Shown in pieces: positions 1 to 9,355 of a stretch of DNA of 34,368 nt. Below the pieces are notes generated by a model, which searched no databases, was not told the origin of the DNA, and was given only the letters and a program-made list of their open reading frames with translations. The stretch spans positions 1 through 34,368 of the forward strand of contig SCVO01000067.1 of the NCBI GenBank assembly GCA_004322465.1. The letters run 5' to 3'. Source of the DNA: Candidatus Nitrosotenuis sp. Its GTDB lineage: Archaea > Thermoproteota > Nitrososphaeria > Nitrososphaerales > Nitrosopumilaceae. Every line of letters starts with the position of its first letter. Within the stretch, counting starts at the first letter, position 1. A program made the translations under genes and the position numbers.

Positions 1-140
1 CTTTTTTCGAGCGTGTTTAGATGATACTGTATTGTGCCCATTGACAGATTCAACTCTCGTTTGATCTGCCTGAGATGGGAACCTGGGTTTTGTTGTATGA
101 ATTGCAACATGCGTTCAGCATTGTCTGATTTATCATCCAC
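1..140 (-). CDS. Winged-helix/HTH DNA-binding protein, N-terminal part only (truncated by window edge)
   Basis: Reverse-strand translation from a GTG at 140: VDDKSDNAERMLQFIQQNPGSHLRQIKRELNLSMGTIQYHLNTLEK, a typical archaeal wHTH; runs off the window start. Confidence 0.65.
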   Translation of the reverse strand, partial: MDDKSDNAERMLQFIQQNPGSHLRQIKRELNLSMGTIQYHLNTLEK

Positions 141-333
141 ATCTTACGACCTAATCCATTTCAATTTGTCAATAAAATAAATCAATTCCTGTATCCGTGT
201 ACCGTTAACGGCTGACTTACTTAATACTTGTAATACACTCGTCTAAGTGTCGTGAAAGTTTCTTTGTACGTATGGATTATCTGCCTAAAATGAGCATTCT
301 CATGAAAAAGTAAAAAAAAAGAAACGGTGCTAG

Positions 334-759
334 CTAATTGTTTGTTTGACTAGTGTCGTCGTTTGTCTCACCGTCACCGTCTCCATTGTCAGTGCTGTCC
401 GTAGTGTCGTCGTTTGTTTCTCCATCTTCAGCGTTGTTATTTCCGTCTGGTTGATCCTCTGCTACGCTGATGATTTTGCCTGTCTCTGCATTGATTTTTA
501 CCTCAAACAGCTGTCCATTTTTCTCAACGTTGGCTCTATAGTTGTTCTGTCCGTGTTCTGTCTCCATTGAATCTACTTGTACTGTCTTGGGGTCTACTGA
601 AAGGAAGCTTGCAACGTTATTTGCAGCCTGGTCTGGTGTGACCTGTGATTGGCCTTTTGATGCGGTACTCGTTGCAAATGAATTAGTAATTCCCACTAGT
701 GCAAATATTAGTACGGATGCTGCGATTGCAGATGCAACGTATGTTTTTCTTGTTGTTAT
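334..759 (-). CDS. Secreted/lipid-anchored PepSY-like domain protein with Asp/Thr-rich C-terminal tail
   Basis: ORF track 334..696; reading upstream in frame gives MTTRKTYVASAIAASVLIFALVGITNSFA, a good signal peptide, from an ATA codon at 759-757 preceded by GGAGGTG. PepSY-like segment ENGQLFEVKINAETGKIISV. Confidence 0.6.
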   Translation of the reverse strand: MTTRKTYVASAIAASVLIFALVGITNSFATSTASKGQSQVTPDQAANNVASFLSVDPKTVQVDSMETEHGQNNYRANVEKNGQLFEVKINAETGKIISVAEDQPDGNNNAEDGETNDDTTDSTDNGDGDGETNDDTSQTNN

Positions 760-908
760 TTCTCTTCACCTCCTGTGATTAAATTATCGATTTTTGTATA
801 TTACGATTGAGAGACACTTAGCTAACCGGCGCAATCATACTGAACATGCACAAAAGTCGTTCAGTTAGACAAGTGCATCACTGTCAATCTGATGTATTCG
901 GCCTTGAG

Positions 909-1703
909 CTAATTTTGTACTTTGTCAATGACGTCTTTTTTAGTGATGGCTAGGTAGATGACCGTTGCTAGGATCGTAGCAAGGAAAATTGCGCTTGTTA
1001 TTACAGTCCCCAATCCCAAACCGCCCGAGTCCAAATCCTGTGATAGGTAGTCTCCTATCGAGGCACCAAGGGGACGAGTTAGAATGTATGCTATCCAAAA
1101 TGCCAGAACTGGGTGTATCTTGAAACCGTAGCGACCTACGGCGACAGCTCCTATCATCGCGCCAAAGACTACTGCTGAGAGCAGGTATCCGATGTCTATG
1201 GTCTCAGCTAATAGATCCCCTGCAGCGGTTCCAAGCGCGAATGTGAACAGGATGGCAAGCCAGTAAAATCCCTCTCTTCTGGTTGTAACGATTGTGTGTA
1301 TGGACAGCGTCTTTTCCTTCTTGTACCAAGCAGCAAAGATTACAGCAAGCGAGACGGCAAAGATTGCGGTGCTGGTCTCCAAAGATATTCCGAGATTATC
1401 CGTCAAATTGTCTGTGATGAGAGTGCCTACGATGCTTATTAGGACGACTGCAAGCCAGTAAACTCCAGGAATGTATTTTTTGGATTTGAACTGAAAGACT
1501 AGTGTTACGGCAAGTATTGTTCCAATGATTAGAGTTACGCCGTCAAGTCCGAGATTCAACGTTTCGTTTAAAAAGTCCGCGGCAGTCTCGCCGACAGTGG
1601 TGCACAAGACCTTGATCACCCAAAAGTACAGCGTAATCTCCGGTACCTTGTTTAGCATCTGTCGAGCACTCGATGGGATGTTTCTGTCTTTTATCTCCTT
1701 CAT
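909..1703 (-). CDS. Multi-pass membrane protein, DUF347/COG4705-like
   Basis: Internal repeats KVPEITLYFWVIKVLCTTVGETAADFL and related TM segments. Confidence 0.7.
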   Translation of the reverse strand: MKEIKDRNIPSSARQMLNKVPEITLYFWVIKVLCTTVGETAADFLNETLNLGLDGVTLIIGTILAVTLVFQFKSKKYIPGVYWLAVVLISIVGTLITDNLTDNLGISLETSTAIFAVSLAVIFAAWYKKEKTLSIHTIVTTRREGFYWLAILFTFALGTAAGDLLAETIDIGYLLSAVVFGAMIGAVAVGRYGFKIHPVLAFWIAYILTRPLGASIGDYLSQDLDSGGLGLGTVITSAIFLATILATVIYLAITKKDVIDKVQN

Positions 1704-2178
1704 CTTACATTCCTTTTCGGTAACGAAAACAAATCAAAACTAAAATTTTTCATCAGTTAATTCTAGATTTTTTGTTTGATGATATAACGATTCTAGTACA
1801 TTCAGCTAATTGAAATCGATTGACAATAATCTATAACTTAACGTAAAAATATTCTGTCATTTTGCTTCAGCCTGCATCCAAACGTCTAGGATACACTAGG
1901 CTAAGTCAAAGAAAAAAAAGGCATATTTGCCCGTCTTATACAACAATACTTTCTTCTTTTAATATTATTATATATAATAAAATAAAAATGATGATTATAT
2001 ACACAGCAAAACCAGTTCTACGTGGAAAAATTCCTCCTAGTTTACATACAAAATAGTCCAGATATCCATGCACAGTCTTGCTTGATCTTTATCATGAGTA
2101 ATTTATGTGGCATTGTCCTACCAACGCCATACAATAAATTAAAATTCAGACAGTCAAATCTACTAAAACCAACTACGG

Positions 2179-2882
2179 CTAATTCACTATTCTGATCCTC
2201 AATGCATTCATGCGTGATTTTGTGTCATCGTCCTTAATTCGGTTCAGTATGGGCATGATATATTCCGAAGCTTCTTTTGAAATAAAAGTAATTCTGGATT
2301 TTTTCGTTTTTGTGTACTTTGCTGGGATCCTGATCATTATGCGCTCTTTGGTAGTATCAAAATCCCGCTTACGCAGTTGTACCGATTCTTGAGGTCTCAT
2401 CCCGCTACTAGACAAAGCTAAATAGTATGCCTTCCTTTGAGGTTTTGCAATACTGATTATTTGCTTTAATTGTTGTATAGTTATACCGTCACGATCTTGT
2501 TTTTCAGCTCGGCGAAAGGTTATGTTTTCCTTTAGATCCTCTCTATGAATTTTAATTCCAGCGTATCTAAGATATCCTTTGATTGAATAGATGTAGTTCC
2601 TAGATACTGCAGGAGTTATGCCTTTTTTATCTAGGTCATTTACGAAAATCTATAATCGGTCAAAAAGTTGCTCAAACTGTTGTTCTTGGTCTAGATGTCT
2701 CAGATTATTTGTAAATGTGCAAGTGTTGCGCCTTCTTTTTCTTGTATTGATCTGTCTAGTTGTGAAAGTGCAGCTTTTACATTCTTAACTGTACCATCTG
2801 CTTTTAGACTAATTTTCTGCAAATATGACTCGATAGTTTTTGGTGTAAGAGTTTGTTTTGCCATGTTTTGATTACACCTCAT
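2179..2882 (-). pseudogene. Degenerate tyrosine recombinase/integrase
   Basis: 2700..2882 gives a SAM-like N-terminal domain (LTPKTIESYLQKISLKADGTVKNVKAALSQLD); after a frameshift RHLDQEQQFEQLFDRL*IFVNDLDKKGITPAVSRNYIYSIKGYLRYAGIKIHREDLKENITFRRAEKQDRDGIT and on to LSSSGMRPQESVQLRKRDFD. One frameshift, at least one in-frame stop, and no H-x-x-R or Tyr box. Confidence 0.75.
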
Positions 2883-2929
2883 TTGTTTAAAAACAATTGA
2901 ATGTTATGTGTATATGAGTAGTATTGAAA

Positions 2930-4954
2930 TCAATATGCTCTTTTGTCCAAAATCAGTCTCGCAGAGTTCACCATGAATACCAGCTCAGAAGACACATGGA
3001 TGAGTGCAGCCAGAAGCGGGTTTATGTGGCCAGTGAAGGCAAGAATGAATCCGAGGCCATCCACTCCCAAGGTTCCAAAAAAGTTCTGCCGGATTGCAAA
3101 AATCGACTGCCTTGAGTTTCTCACAAGATACGGAATCCTCATCAGATCTTCGGTCATCAGTACAATGTCGGCAGTCTCTATGGCAACGTCCGTTCCAGTC
3201 TTGCCCATTGCTATTCCAATATGGGACTTGGCAAGTGCTGGCGCATCGTTAACGCCGTCTCCAACCATTACAACCATCTTGGAATCTGCGTGTCCCCTGA
3301 CTATTTCCTCAATTTTTGAGACCTTGTCTTGTGGGAGTAGTTCGGCGTGGTATTCATCAATGCCTACTTCCTCCGCTATTCTTTTTGCAATTTTTTTATT
3401 GTCTCCAGTTAACATCACAACTTTAATTTTCATCTTTTTTATTTCTGCAATCGCCTTCTTTGCTTCTGTTCTCAACGAGTCCTCAAAGAACACAGCTCCT
3501 ACAAGTTGTTTGTCAATAGCTAAAAACGTGGCAGTTAAAGCAAACTGTAACAGATCAGTATCCTGCTGTCTGACAATCTGCAAGGTATGACCGGAATCAT
3601 CCTTGTATTCGTTTACTAGATATTGAAAAGAAGTACTTTTTGATTTTAATAATTCTGGAATTCTCTGAATGGCGGATTCGGAATCATCATCATTAATCAA
3701 TTTGTCTATAAACTCCAGGTTTCCAAGGCTGATTTGTTGGTGGTTGTATGTTCTTGTTACTCCTCTCCCGACAGTTATCGTATCAGAGGCATCAAGGCTT
3801 GGTTGAGTCACCGAAAGGCCCTCCTGATTTGCCCTTTCTTGTATTGCCCTAGCGAGGGGATGGTTGATGTTTTTCTCAACCATGGCTGCATATTCCAGTA
3901 TTTTCATGGGTTTTAGCGAAGACTCTAGCGAAACAACCTGAGAAACCACAGGTTTTCCATGTGTCAGTGTACCTGTCTTGTCAAATACGATCGTACCTGC
4001 ATGACTCAAATTCTCAATCTGGAGGCCTCCTTTGATGACGATTCCTTGCTTTGAGATCTTTCCAGTTGTGGCAAGCAGCGCTATTGGAGTACCGACTGCA
4101 AGGCCGCAGGCCCCTGCAACTATAATGACAGACAGAGTGGATGTCAGGTTTTGCGTCACAAGATAGGTTATGACTGACAGGCCTATTGCGAATTGAATCA
4201 GCCTTGTGGCCATTCTGTCGCTTATTTTCTGTATTGGTGCCTTTGATGCTTCTGCCCCCTCCACTAGGTGTATTATCTTTGCAAAGGTTGTATCGGAAGA
4301 GATTTTTTCGCACTTGATTTCCAGATAACCTGTCAGGTTTATTGTACCAGCAAAAACACGGTCACCTTTTTTCTTGTCAATCGGAATACTCTCTCCGGTG
4401 ATACTTGATTGATCTACTGCGGATGAACCAGTGATTATTGTACCATCAACTGGAATCACGTCACCCTCTCTCACAATTATTACATCGTTAACGTTTACTC
4501 GTTCAATCTCAACTAATTGCTGCCCATTTTCGTTTTTTACCAGTGCCTTCCTTGGAGCCAGTCTGTAAAGAGATTCAATATTTTTCCTTCCTTTTTTTAC
4601 AATAAAGCCTTCAACAAATTCCGACAATACCGCAAAAAAAGTAACTACTATCGCAGGAAGAAATTGTAACGAAACCAGCGATGCGACTATTGCGATAACC
4701 ATGGAAAGTTCCATGTTTACGCGGCCTTTTCTTAGGGCATACAGCGATTCTTTGAAAATAGGATAGCCGCCAATCAATACGCTTAGTGTGATGATGATCT
4801 TTCCAATCCAGTCAGGCTGCACGAGTTGCAGCCATGCAATGAATATTGTGATGAGGCCGAGTCCAGCCATGCGTAAAATTTCTATTCTTTTGTCTCCGTG
4901 TTCTTCAACCGACTCGTGCGCTTTTTTTAGGTCAAATTCACATGCCCCTGACAT
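2930..4954 (-). CDS. P-type ATPase (P1B-like heavy-metal family) without a CPC motif
   Basis: DKTGTLT, TGES, MLTGDN, GDGVNDAPAL and NHPLA (P1B HP motif); TM6 reads AGACGLAVGTPIAL. Confidence 0.9.
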   Translation of the reverse strand: MSGACEFDLKKAHESVEEHGDKRIEILRMAGLGLITIFIAWLQLVQPDWIGKIIITLSVLIGGYPIFKESLYALRKGRVNMELSMVIAIVASLVSLQFLPAIVVTFFAVLSEFVEGFIVKKGRKNIESLYRLAPRKALVKNENGQQLVEIERVNVNDVIIVREGDVIPVDGTIITGSSAVDQSSITGESIPIDKKKGDRVFAGTINLTGYLEIKCEKISSDTTFAKIIHLVEGAEASKAPIQKISDRMATRLIQFAIGLSVITYLVTQNLTSTLSVIIVAGACGLAVGTPIALLATTGKISKQGIVIKGGLQIENLSHAGTIVFDKTGTLTHGKPVVSQVVSLESSLKPMKILEYAAMVEKNINHPLARAIQERANQEGLSVTQPSLDASDTITVGRGVTRTYNHQQISLGNLEFIDKLINDDDSESAIQRIPELLKSKSTSFQYLVNEYKDDSGHTLQIVRQQDTDLLQFALTATFLAIDKQLVGAVFFEDSLRTEAKKAIAEIKKMKIKVVMLTGDNKKIAKRIAEEVGIDEYHAELLPQDKVSKIEEIVRGHADSKMVVMVGDGVNDAPALAKSHIGIAMGKTGTDVAIETADIVLMTEDLMRIPYLVRNSRQSIFAIRQNFFGTLGVDGLGFILAFTGHINPLLAALIHVSSELVFMVNSARLILDKRAY

Positions 4955-5055
4955 AGTATCCTCTGGGGGAGGATAGGATATATGTTTTTAGAATAGATTT
5001 AATCCAGTTTAGATTTCAATTAGTATGATATTGAAATGATGTATCGAGTTTTATC

Positions 5056-6060
5056 CTACAATGTAACTTCATATTTTTTCCATCGTCCGGAACCAATCTG
5101 TCTTACAAGGCCAAGCTCAACCATCCTCTGCATATAGTTTCGGTATGATCTGTCGGTGACAGTCTCTCCCATCTGCCGCCTGTACTCCTTGAAGAGTCTT
5201 CCTGAATCCATCGACTTGTTCCGCTTTAGGATTTCATAGATCGTCTTCTGGTGGTCGTTCAGCTTTCCCAACAGATACGACAGACGGTACTTTCTTGCAA
5301 ATCCCGCCGCCGCCCTTATGTGGTCGATGGTTATCGACTCGTGGCCCTTCGACTCCGCGTCGATTGCGGCGTTCTTGAGTATCTGTATGCTAGCCCTGGC
5401 ATCGCCTCCCGACGAGCTCGATATCTCTGCTATGAGTTCTTCAGATATGGCCTGTGGATGTAATCCGCCCTTAATCCTATCCCTCAGAATTTTGTCGATG
5501 TCAGTTCCGTCGTATGTCCCAAACTCTATCTCCTGTAGGTGGAGGCTGCTCCTTATCCTGTCGTCGATGTCGTTCGGCGAGTAGGGGTGATTCGATATCA
5601 GGACTACTGGGCAGGAGTTTCTGGAAAATGTGTACAGTATGTCATTGTCCTTCAGGTGGTCTGCCTCGTCGAGGCAGATTACCATCTTCTTGCCCGACTT
5701 CTCAAACCTTTTGATCAGCTCGCTGGTGGACTCCTTTCCGTGTATCATTGACCCCGTCTGCCTCAGCACCTCCTCCATGACCTTGTGGGCAGTCCTGTTG
5801 GACCAGCAGTTGACGTAGACGGACATGCCGCCGAAGTGCTCGCGCAGTACAGATCTGACGACGGTGGTCTTTCCAGCCCCAGGAGCGCCGAACACATAGA
5901 GGCTCTTTGCAGGCTTGCCCTGCTTGAGAGGCATCAGCGAGTCGACTATGTCCTCGACGTGCCGTTCGCGGCAGAGTATCTTTGCAGGCAGGAAGGCCTC
6001 GTGGAATGGACCTTCATCCAATATTATGGGCCTTCCCATTGTATCCTGATAAAACTGCAC
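5056..6060 (-). CDS. cdc6: Orc1/Cdc6-type replication initiator AAA+ ATPase
   Basis: Walker A GAPGAGKTT, Walker B VICLDEADHL, C-terminal winged helix. Confidence 0.9.
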   Translation of the reverse strand: MQFYQDTMGRPIILDEGPFHEAFLPAKILCRERHVEDIVDSLMPLKQGKPAKSLYVFGAPGAGKTTVVRSVLREHFGGMSVYVNCWSNRTAHKVMEEVLRQTGSMIHGKESTSELIKRFEKSGKKMVICLDEADHLKDNDILYTFSRNSCPVVLISNHPYSPNDIDDRIRSSLHLQEIEFGTYDGTDIDKILRDRIKGGLHPQAISEELIAEISSSSGGDARASIQILKNAAIDAESKGHESITIDHIRAAAGFARKYRLSYLLGKLNDHQKTIYEILKRNKSMDSGRLFKEYRRQMGETVTDRSYRNYMQRMVELGLVRQIGSGRWKKYEVTL

Positions 6061-6092
6061 GTTCGTCCAGCTTAACCCTATTTGCGGTGATT

Positions 6093-6138
6093 TTCCGCTA
6101 GAGATTCTGGATTCTCATTGGTGTCGGATATGAGAATC
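6093..6138. promoter_or_regulatory. Inverted repeat GATTCTCAT-11nt-ATGAGAATC (6110-6138) plus TTCCGCTAG motif (6093-6101) upstream of cdc6
   Basis: Direct reading of the cdc6 upstream intergenic sequence. Confidence 0.4.
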
Positions 6139-6149
6139 ATTTGATGGAT

Positions 6150-6665
6150 CTAAGAGATTATCTGAAACTTCGGAAATTCCTTGTTAGTTCTTGACATCTC
6201 TGCAACTTTGGCATAATTTGGATTTTGGGTCACTATGTAACTAGTTTCAGCCGAACCCCTGTAGATTTTCAGAATATATTTTAAAACTCCTACGTCTGCC
6301 CAGTTCACCAACGTCAGTTTTACCTTGTTTTCACTTTTCGGCATACTGTGTCGAATAAACCAGTCAACTGTTTCGCCCCAGATCTGACCGCGGACAGGTT
6401 CCTCTACAATCAACGAGCGCTTCATCCTTTTTCTGTTATCATATTGTGGGAGAAAATATAGCAGCCTCTTTACCCTCTGTACGATCTTGCTGTTGTAATT
6501 GTACTTCTGCAGAAATGAAACGACCGTCATGTTTGTGACATACACGGATGGACCAAATTCGTCTGCAGAAACTCTTTTCAAAAAACTCGTCCCAAATTTT
6601 TTGTCCACCATGATTTTCTCGAAAATGTCGTCAGCGATGATTGATACGCTGACTGAACTTGACAT
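6150..6665 (-). CDS. Uncharacterised protein, possibly PIN-like
   Basis: 171 aa ORF, good coding composition, tightly spaced downstream of 6671..7267; PIN similarity is only a guess. Confidence 0.5.
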   Translation of the reverse strand: MSSSVSVSIIADDIFEKIMVDKKFGTSFLKRVSADEFGPSVYVTNMTVVSFLQKYNYNSKIVQRVKRLLYFLPQYDNRKRMKRSLIVEEPVRGQIWGETVDWFIRHSMPKSENKVKLTLVNWADVGVLKYILKIYRGSAETSYIVTQNPNYAKVAEMSRTNKEFPKFQIIS

Positions 6666-6670
6666 TTCAG

Positions 6671-7267
6671 CTACTGATACAATTCTGCAATAAACTTCAG
6701 GTCGCGTTTATGATCTCTGACTGGAACAGTCACGGGATTTATCCCATCTATAAGTTTGTCAAAGAGAGCCCTCTTCTTTCGCGCGTCAGATTCACTGTTT
6801 ATCTCATAGTAACCATGTCTCACATTAACCTGATATCGCTGATGCTTTTTTGAGACAATCAAATGCTTGCCGTCTACCACCATGTAGTGATCTTCCCCCG
6901 GCGGTAATTTCTTTCCAGGATATGTTTTGATGCCGTCTGCAACAACTCTGTGAATCGTATCTTCATCGCATTTTCCAAGATATGCCTTGACCTCAACTCC
7001 TTTGTAGAGTGCATCCCTCAAAGCCTCGCGCACATCCGTAAAATAGTATATGCTGAACTCACCGGTAACAACACAAATCTCCTTTCTGGCCAGGCTAATC
7101 AATCGATTGGCATGCCATCTGAAATCTGAATCCAAGGGGGTCGGTTTGATGTCGTCTCGTTCTGTAGTCATTACGTCCACTATACGGAATTTGTTATTTG
7201 ATAATAAAAATACACATTTTTTAAGTAAACAGACGAAAAGCTTGCTTCGGCAACGTAATCCTGACAC
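6671..7267 (-). CDS. Phospholipase D-like fold protein with degenerate HKD motif
   Basis: GEFSIYYFTDVREALRDALYKGVEVKAYLG ... HYMVVDGKHLIVSKKH resembles a PLD-like strand-helix and H-x-K region. The start may be internal at MTTERDD. Confidence 0.5.
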   Translation of the reverse strand: MSGLRCRSKLFVCLLKKCVFLLSNNKFRIVDVMTTERDDIKPTPLDSDFRWHANRLISLARKEICVVTGEFSIYYFTDVREALRDALYKGVEVKAYLGKCDEDTIHRVVADGIKTYPGKKLPPGEDHYMVVDGKHLIVSKKHQRYQVNVRHGYYEINSESDARKKRALFDKLIDGINPVTVPVRDHKRDLKFIAELYQ

Positions 7268-7391
7268 CTCATTTCTGTCATTTCCCTATCCGTATACGAT
7301 ATAAGAGTAACTATCGTAAGCGGCTTTTCCCGGCTAAATGTTGCGAAAATCGCAGGGCAGAAACACCGGTTTAGTGGAATCGTATGTAGGA

Positions 7392-8588
7392 TTATTCTAT
7401 AATTGAAAGCAGTTTTTCGAGCTTCTCCGGATTCTCCCGGATTTTTTGCAGGAGTGTTTCCATGCTGGATCTTTTCAGTGACATTTCCACCGCGTCGCTA
7501 TCGTTTAATGGAAAGGCGCACCTGTTGCAGTACATCGCGTCCCTGGAATTCTCGAACTCGCACCGCCTGCATCTCTTGGACAGTTCCACCTTCTGCTCCA
7601 TCTTCTGGATCTTGCTCTCGTCGACGGGATGGTTCATCAGCCTCATGGACTCGACCTGTATCTTCGGGATGATGGATGACGACAGGTGCTCGTAGACCCT
7701 TGCCATCTTGGACCCCGGCGTCCAGTGGTGCTTGTATTTCCTGTAGGATTCCGGCAGGCCCAGCTCGGAATCGTAGGAGCAGGACACGTGCTTCAGCAGG
7801 TGCGGCCAGACCCTCTTCTTGATCCCTGCCCTCCTGACGCATTTCTTGAAGGTCTGATAAGCGGAGGCGTATGACATCTGAATCGGTTTCTCCCTGTCCC
7901 GGAGGGGCCACAGGGGGGCAGTGGGGTCATCGCGAAACGGGTGTATGTTGAGCCACATCGCGAGCGTCTTCGCCGACCAAGTGAGTATAAGCGGAGCCTT
8001 GCCCGTCTTGCCGTCGGATTGGAGGACTGCGCCGATGTCGGTCAACTCCACCTCTCCGATCCTGACCGTGAGGATCTCGCCGATCCTGCAACCCGCGTCG
8101 AGGGTGCACTGGAAGAGCGCCCTGTCCCTGAGGTTCGTCGCCATCTCTGTTATCCTGACGCATTCGTCGTATGATATCAGGTCGCTTTCCGTCACCGATA
8201 TCGGCGGGACGCGCTTCATCTTTATCCACTTGACCTCGGGCGGGTAGTCCGAGCCTTGGAGCCCCCTCATCCACCTGTAGAACGTCTTGAGTATCTTCCA
8301 GTGCCTGTTTGCCGTGCTCGGGTGCTTGCATCTCCTGTCGACCTCGAAGACCAAGTTCTCGATGTCCTTGATGGTGGCCCTCTCGTACTTTTTGCCCAAA
8401 ATCGCGGACATGCTGTTGAGGCGGTTCAGCTCGTTGAACAGCGTGGCACTGGCCACCTGCCCGAAGCGGACTCGGTAGTACCTAGTCAAGATGTCCCGGT
8501 TGTGCCTGTCGGCGTTGATCTTGGCTATCTCTTTCTCTATCTTTTCCTTCAGCGGATAGATCAATTCTGCCCTGCTCATTACAGCCAC
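7392..8588 (-). CDS. Tyrosine recombinase/integrase with C-terminal zinc ribbon
   Basis: DAGCRIGEIL (box I Arg), PHLLKHVS (box II), HHWTPGSKMARVYEHL (Tyr), CRRCEFENSRDAMYCNRC zinc ribbon. Confidence 0.85.
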   Translation of the reverse strand: MAVMSRAELIYPLKEKIEKEIAKINADRHNRDILTRYYRVRFGQVASATLFNELNRLNSMSAILGKKYERATIKDIENLVFEVDRRCKHPSTANRHWKILKTFYRWMRGLQGSDYPPEVKWIKMKRVPPISVTESDLISYDECVRITEMATNLRDRALFQCTLDAGCRIGEILTVRIGEVELTDIGAVLQSDGKTGKAPLILTWSAKTLAMWLNIHPFRDDPTAPLWPLRDREKPIQMSYASAYQTFKKCVRRAGIKKRVWPHLLKHVSCSYDSELGLPESYRKYKHHWTPGSKMARVYEHLSSSIIPKIQVESMRLMNHPVDESKIQKMEQKVELSKRCRRCEFENSRDAMYCNRCAFPLNDSDAVEMSLKRSSMETLLQKIRENPEKLEKLLSIIE

Positions 8589-8833
8589 CTGTAGTCGGCA
8601 GATAAACTGGTTTACGGGGATAGCGTTCCGCTACCATTCCGCTAGACGGTCGGTAGGACTATTAATTCCAAGTTCAGCGTCCAGGAGGAAGCCTGACTTT
8701 GAAATCAATAGTACTGCCAGATTACCTGCTATTTTCTATCCTTCTATTGGATTTCAGTTAAGAAATAGCTAACGGTTGTAACGGAATTACATACGCGTAA
8801 CTGAGATGACACACCACTCACAGAGAATTTAGA

Positions 8834-8959
8834 ATGCGCGGATTTTGCTCTCGGTGCAAGGAGCACAGGGGTGAGGGGGAGGAGTGGGGTATCCACTGCT
8901 GGGAGAACTTTCCGATGTGCGACAAGTGCGGCTCGTTCGTCGATCTGGAGGACTACTGA
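8834..8959 (+). CDS. 41-aa Cys-rich (CxxC) microprotein
   Basis: MRGFCSRCKEHRGEGEEWGIHCWENFPMCDKCGSFVDLEDY; stop overlaps the next ATG (TGATG). Confidence 0.6.
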   Translation: MRGFCSRCKEHRGEGEEWGIHCWENFPMCDKCGSFVDLEDY

Positions 8960-9138
8960 TGGACGACGAGTTCGAAGCGGTGGTCTTGTCCTGCGGACAC
9001 TCGATTAACTCACACTCCGGCCTCGGGGTTTGCAGCAAGTGCAAGATGAAGCATTGCGGCAAATGTTTGCAACTGCTTGACGACCGTCTTCTGTGTTCGA
9101 GATGCTTCGAGGAAAAAATGGGTGATGCGAGTGAATGA
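8959..9138 (+). CDS. Zn-finger microprotein
   Basis: Translationally coupled start inside ORF 8884..9138: MDDEFEAVVLSCGHSINSHSGLGVCSKCKMKHCGKCLQLLDDRLLCSRCFEEK. Confidence 0.65.
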   Translation: MDDEFEAVVLSCGHSINSHSGLGVCSKCKMKHCGKCLQLLDDRLLCSRCFEEKMGDASE

Positions 9139-9355
9139 GCTCTGGCAGTGCAGAGTTTGCAGATCCCTGGTGACCAGAGACCAGATAGACGGAATCTGCA
9201 AGACCTGCAAGAACCACACCTGCATACACTGCAAGCGGGTCTGCGACAGATGCCAGGAAATCTGCTGCATGATGCACATGGAGGCAAAGATCGTCATGCG
9301 GAACCAGCAGCCCTACGTGCACCGGCTGTGCTGGATCTGCAAGGGGGTCTGGTAG
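9125..9355 (+). CDS. Treble-clef/RING-like Cys-rich protein
   Basis: Start at ATG 9125 inside ORF 9077..9355: LWQCRVCRSLVTRDQIDGICKTCKNHTCIHCKRVCDRCQEICCMMHMEAK...CWICKGVW; followed directly by ATG 9356. Confidence 0.7.
   Translation: MRVNELWQCRVCRSLVTRDQIDGICKTCKNHTCIHCKRVCDRCQEICCMMHMEAKIVMRNQQPYVHRLCWICKGVW

Noticed and set aside
1861-2060. AT-rich low-complexity stretch and ORF 1862..2056
   Set aside because: Poly-A/T intergenic sequence; translation not protein-like
2943-3590. 215-aa plus-strand ORF
   Set aside because: Antisense to the P-type ATPase, which has intact motifs; composition is that of a shadow frame
7403-8594. Several plus- and minus-strand ORFs (7403..7672, 7498..7911, 7927..8331, 8256..8594 and others)
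   Set aside because: Shadow frames over the GC-rich integrase gene 7392..8588; Arg/Pro-rich low-quality translations
9125-9355. RING-like Zn proteins as E3 ligases of the nearby Ubl system
   Set aside because: They are coupled to the HerA gene, and the analogous Zn gene at 29130 also precedes a HerA gene far from the Ubl operon, so linkage to the ATPase is the better explanation
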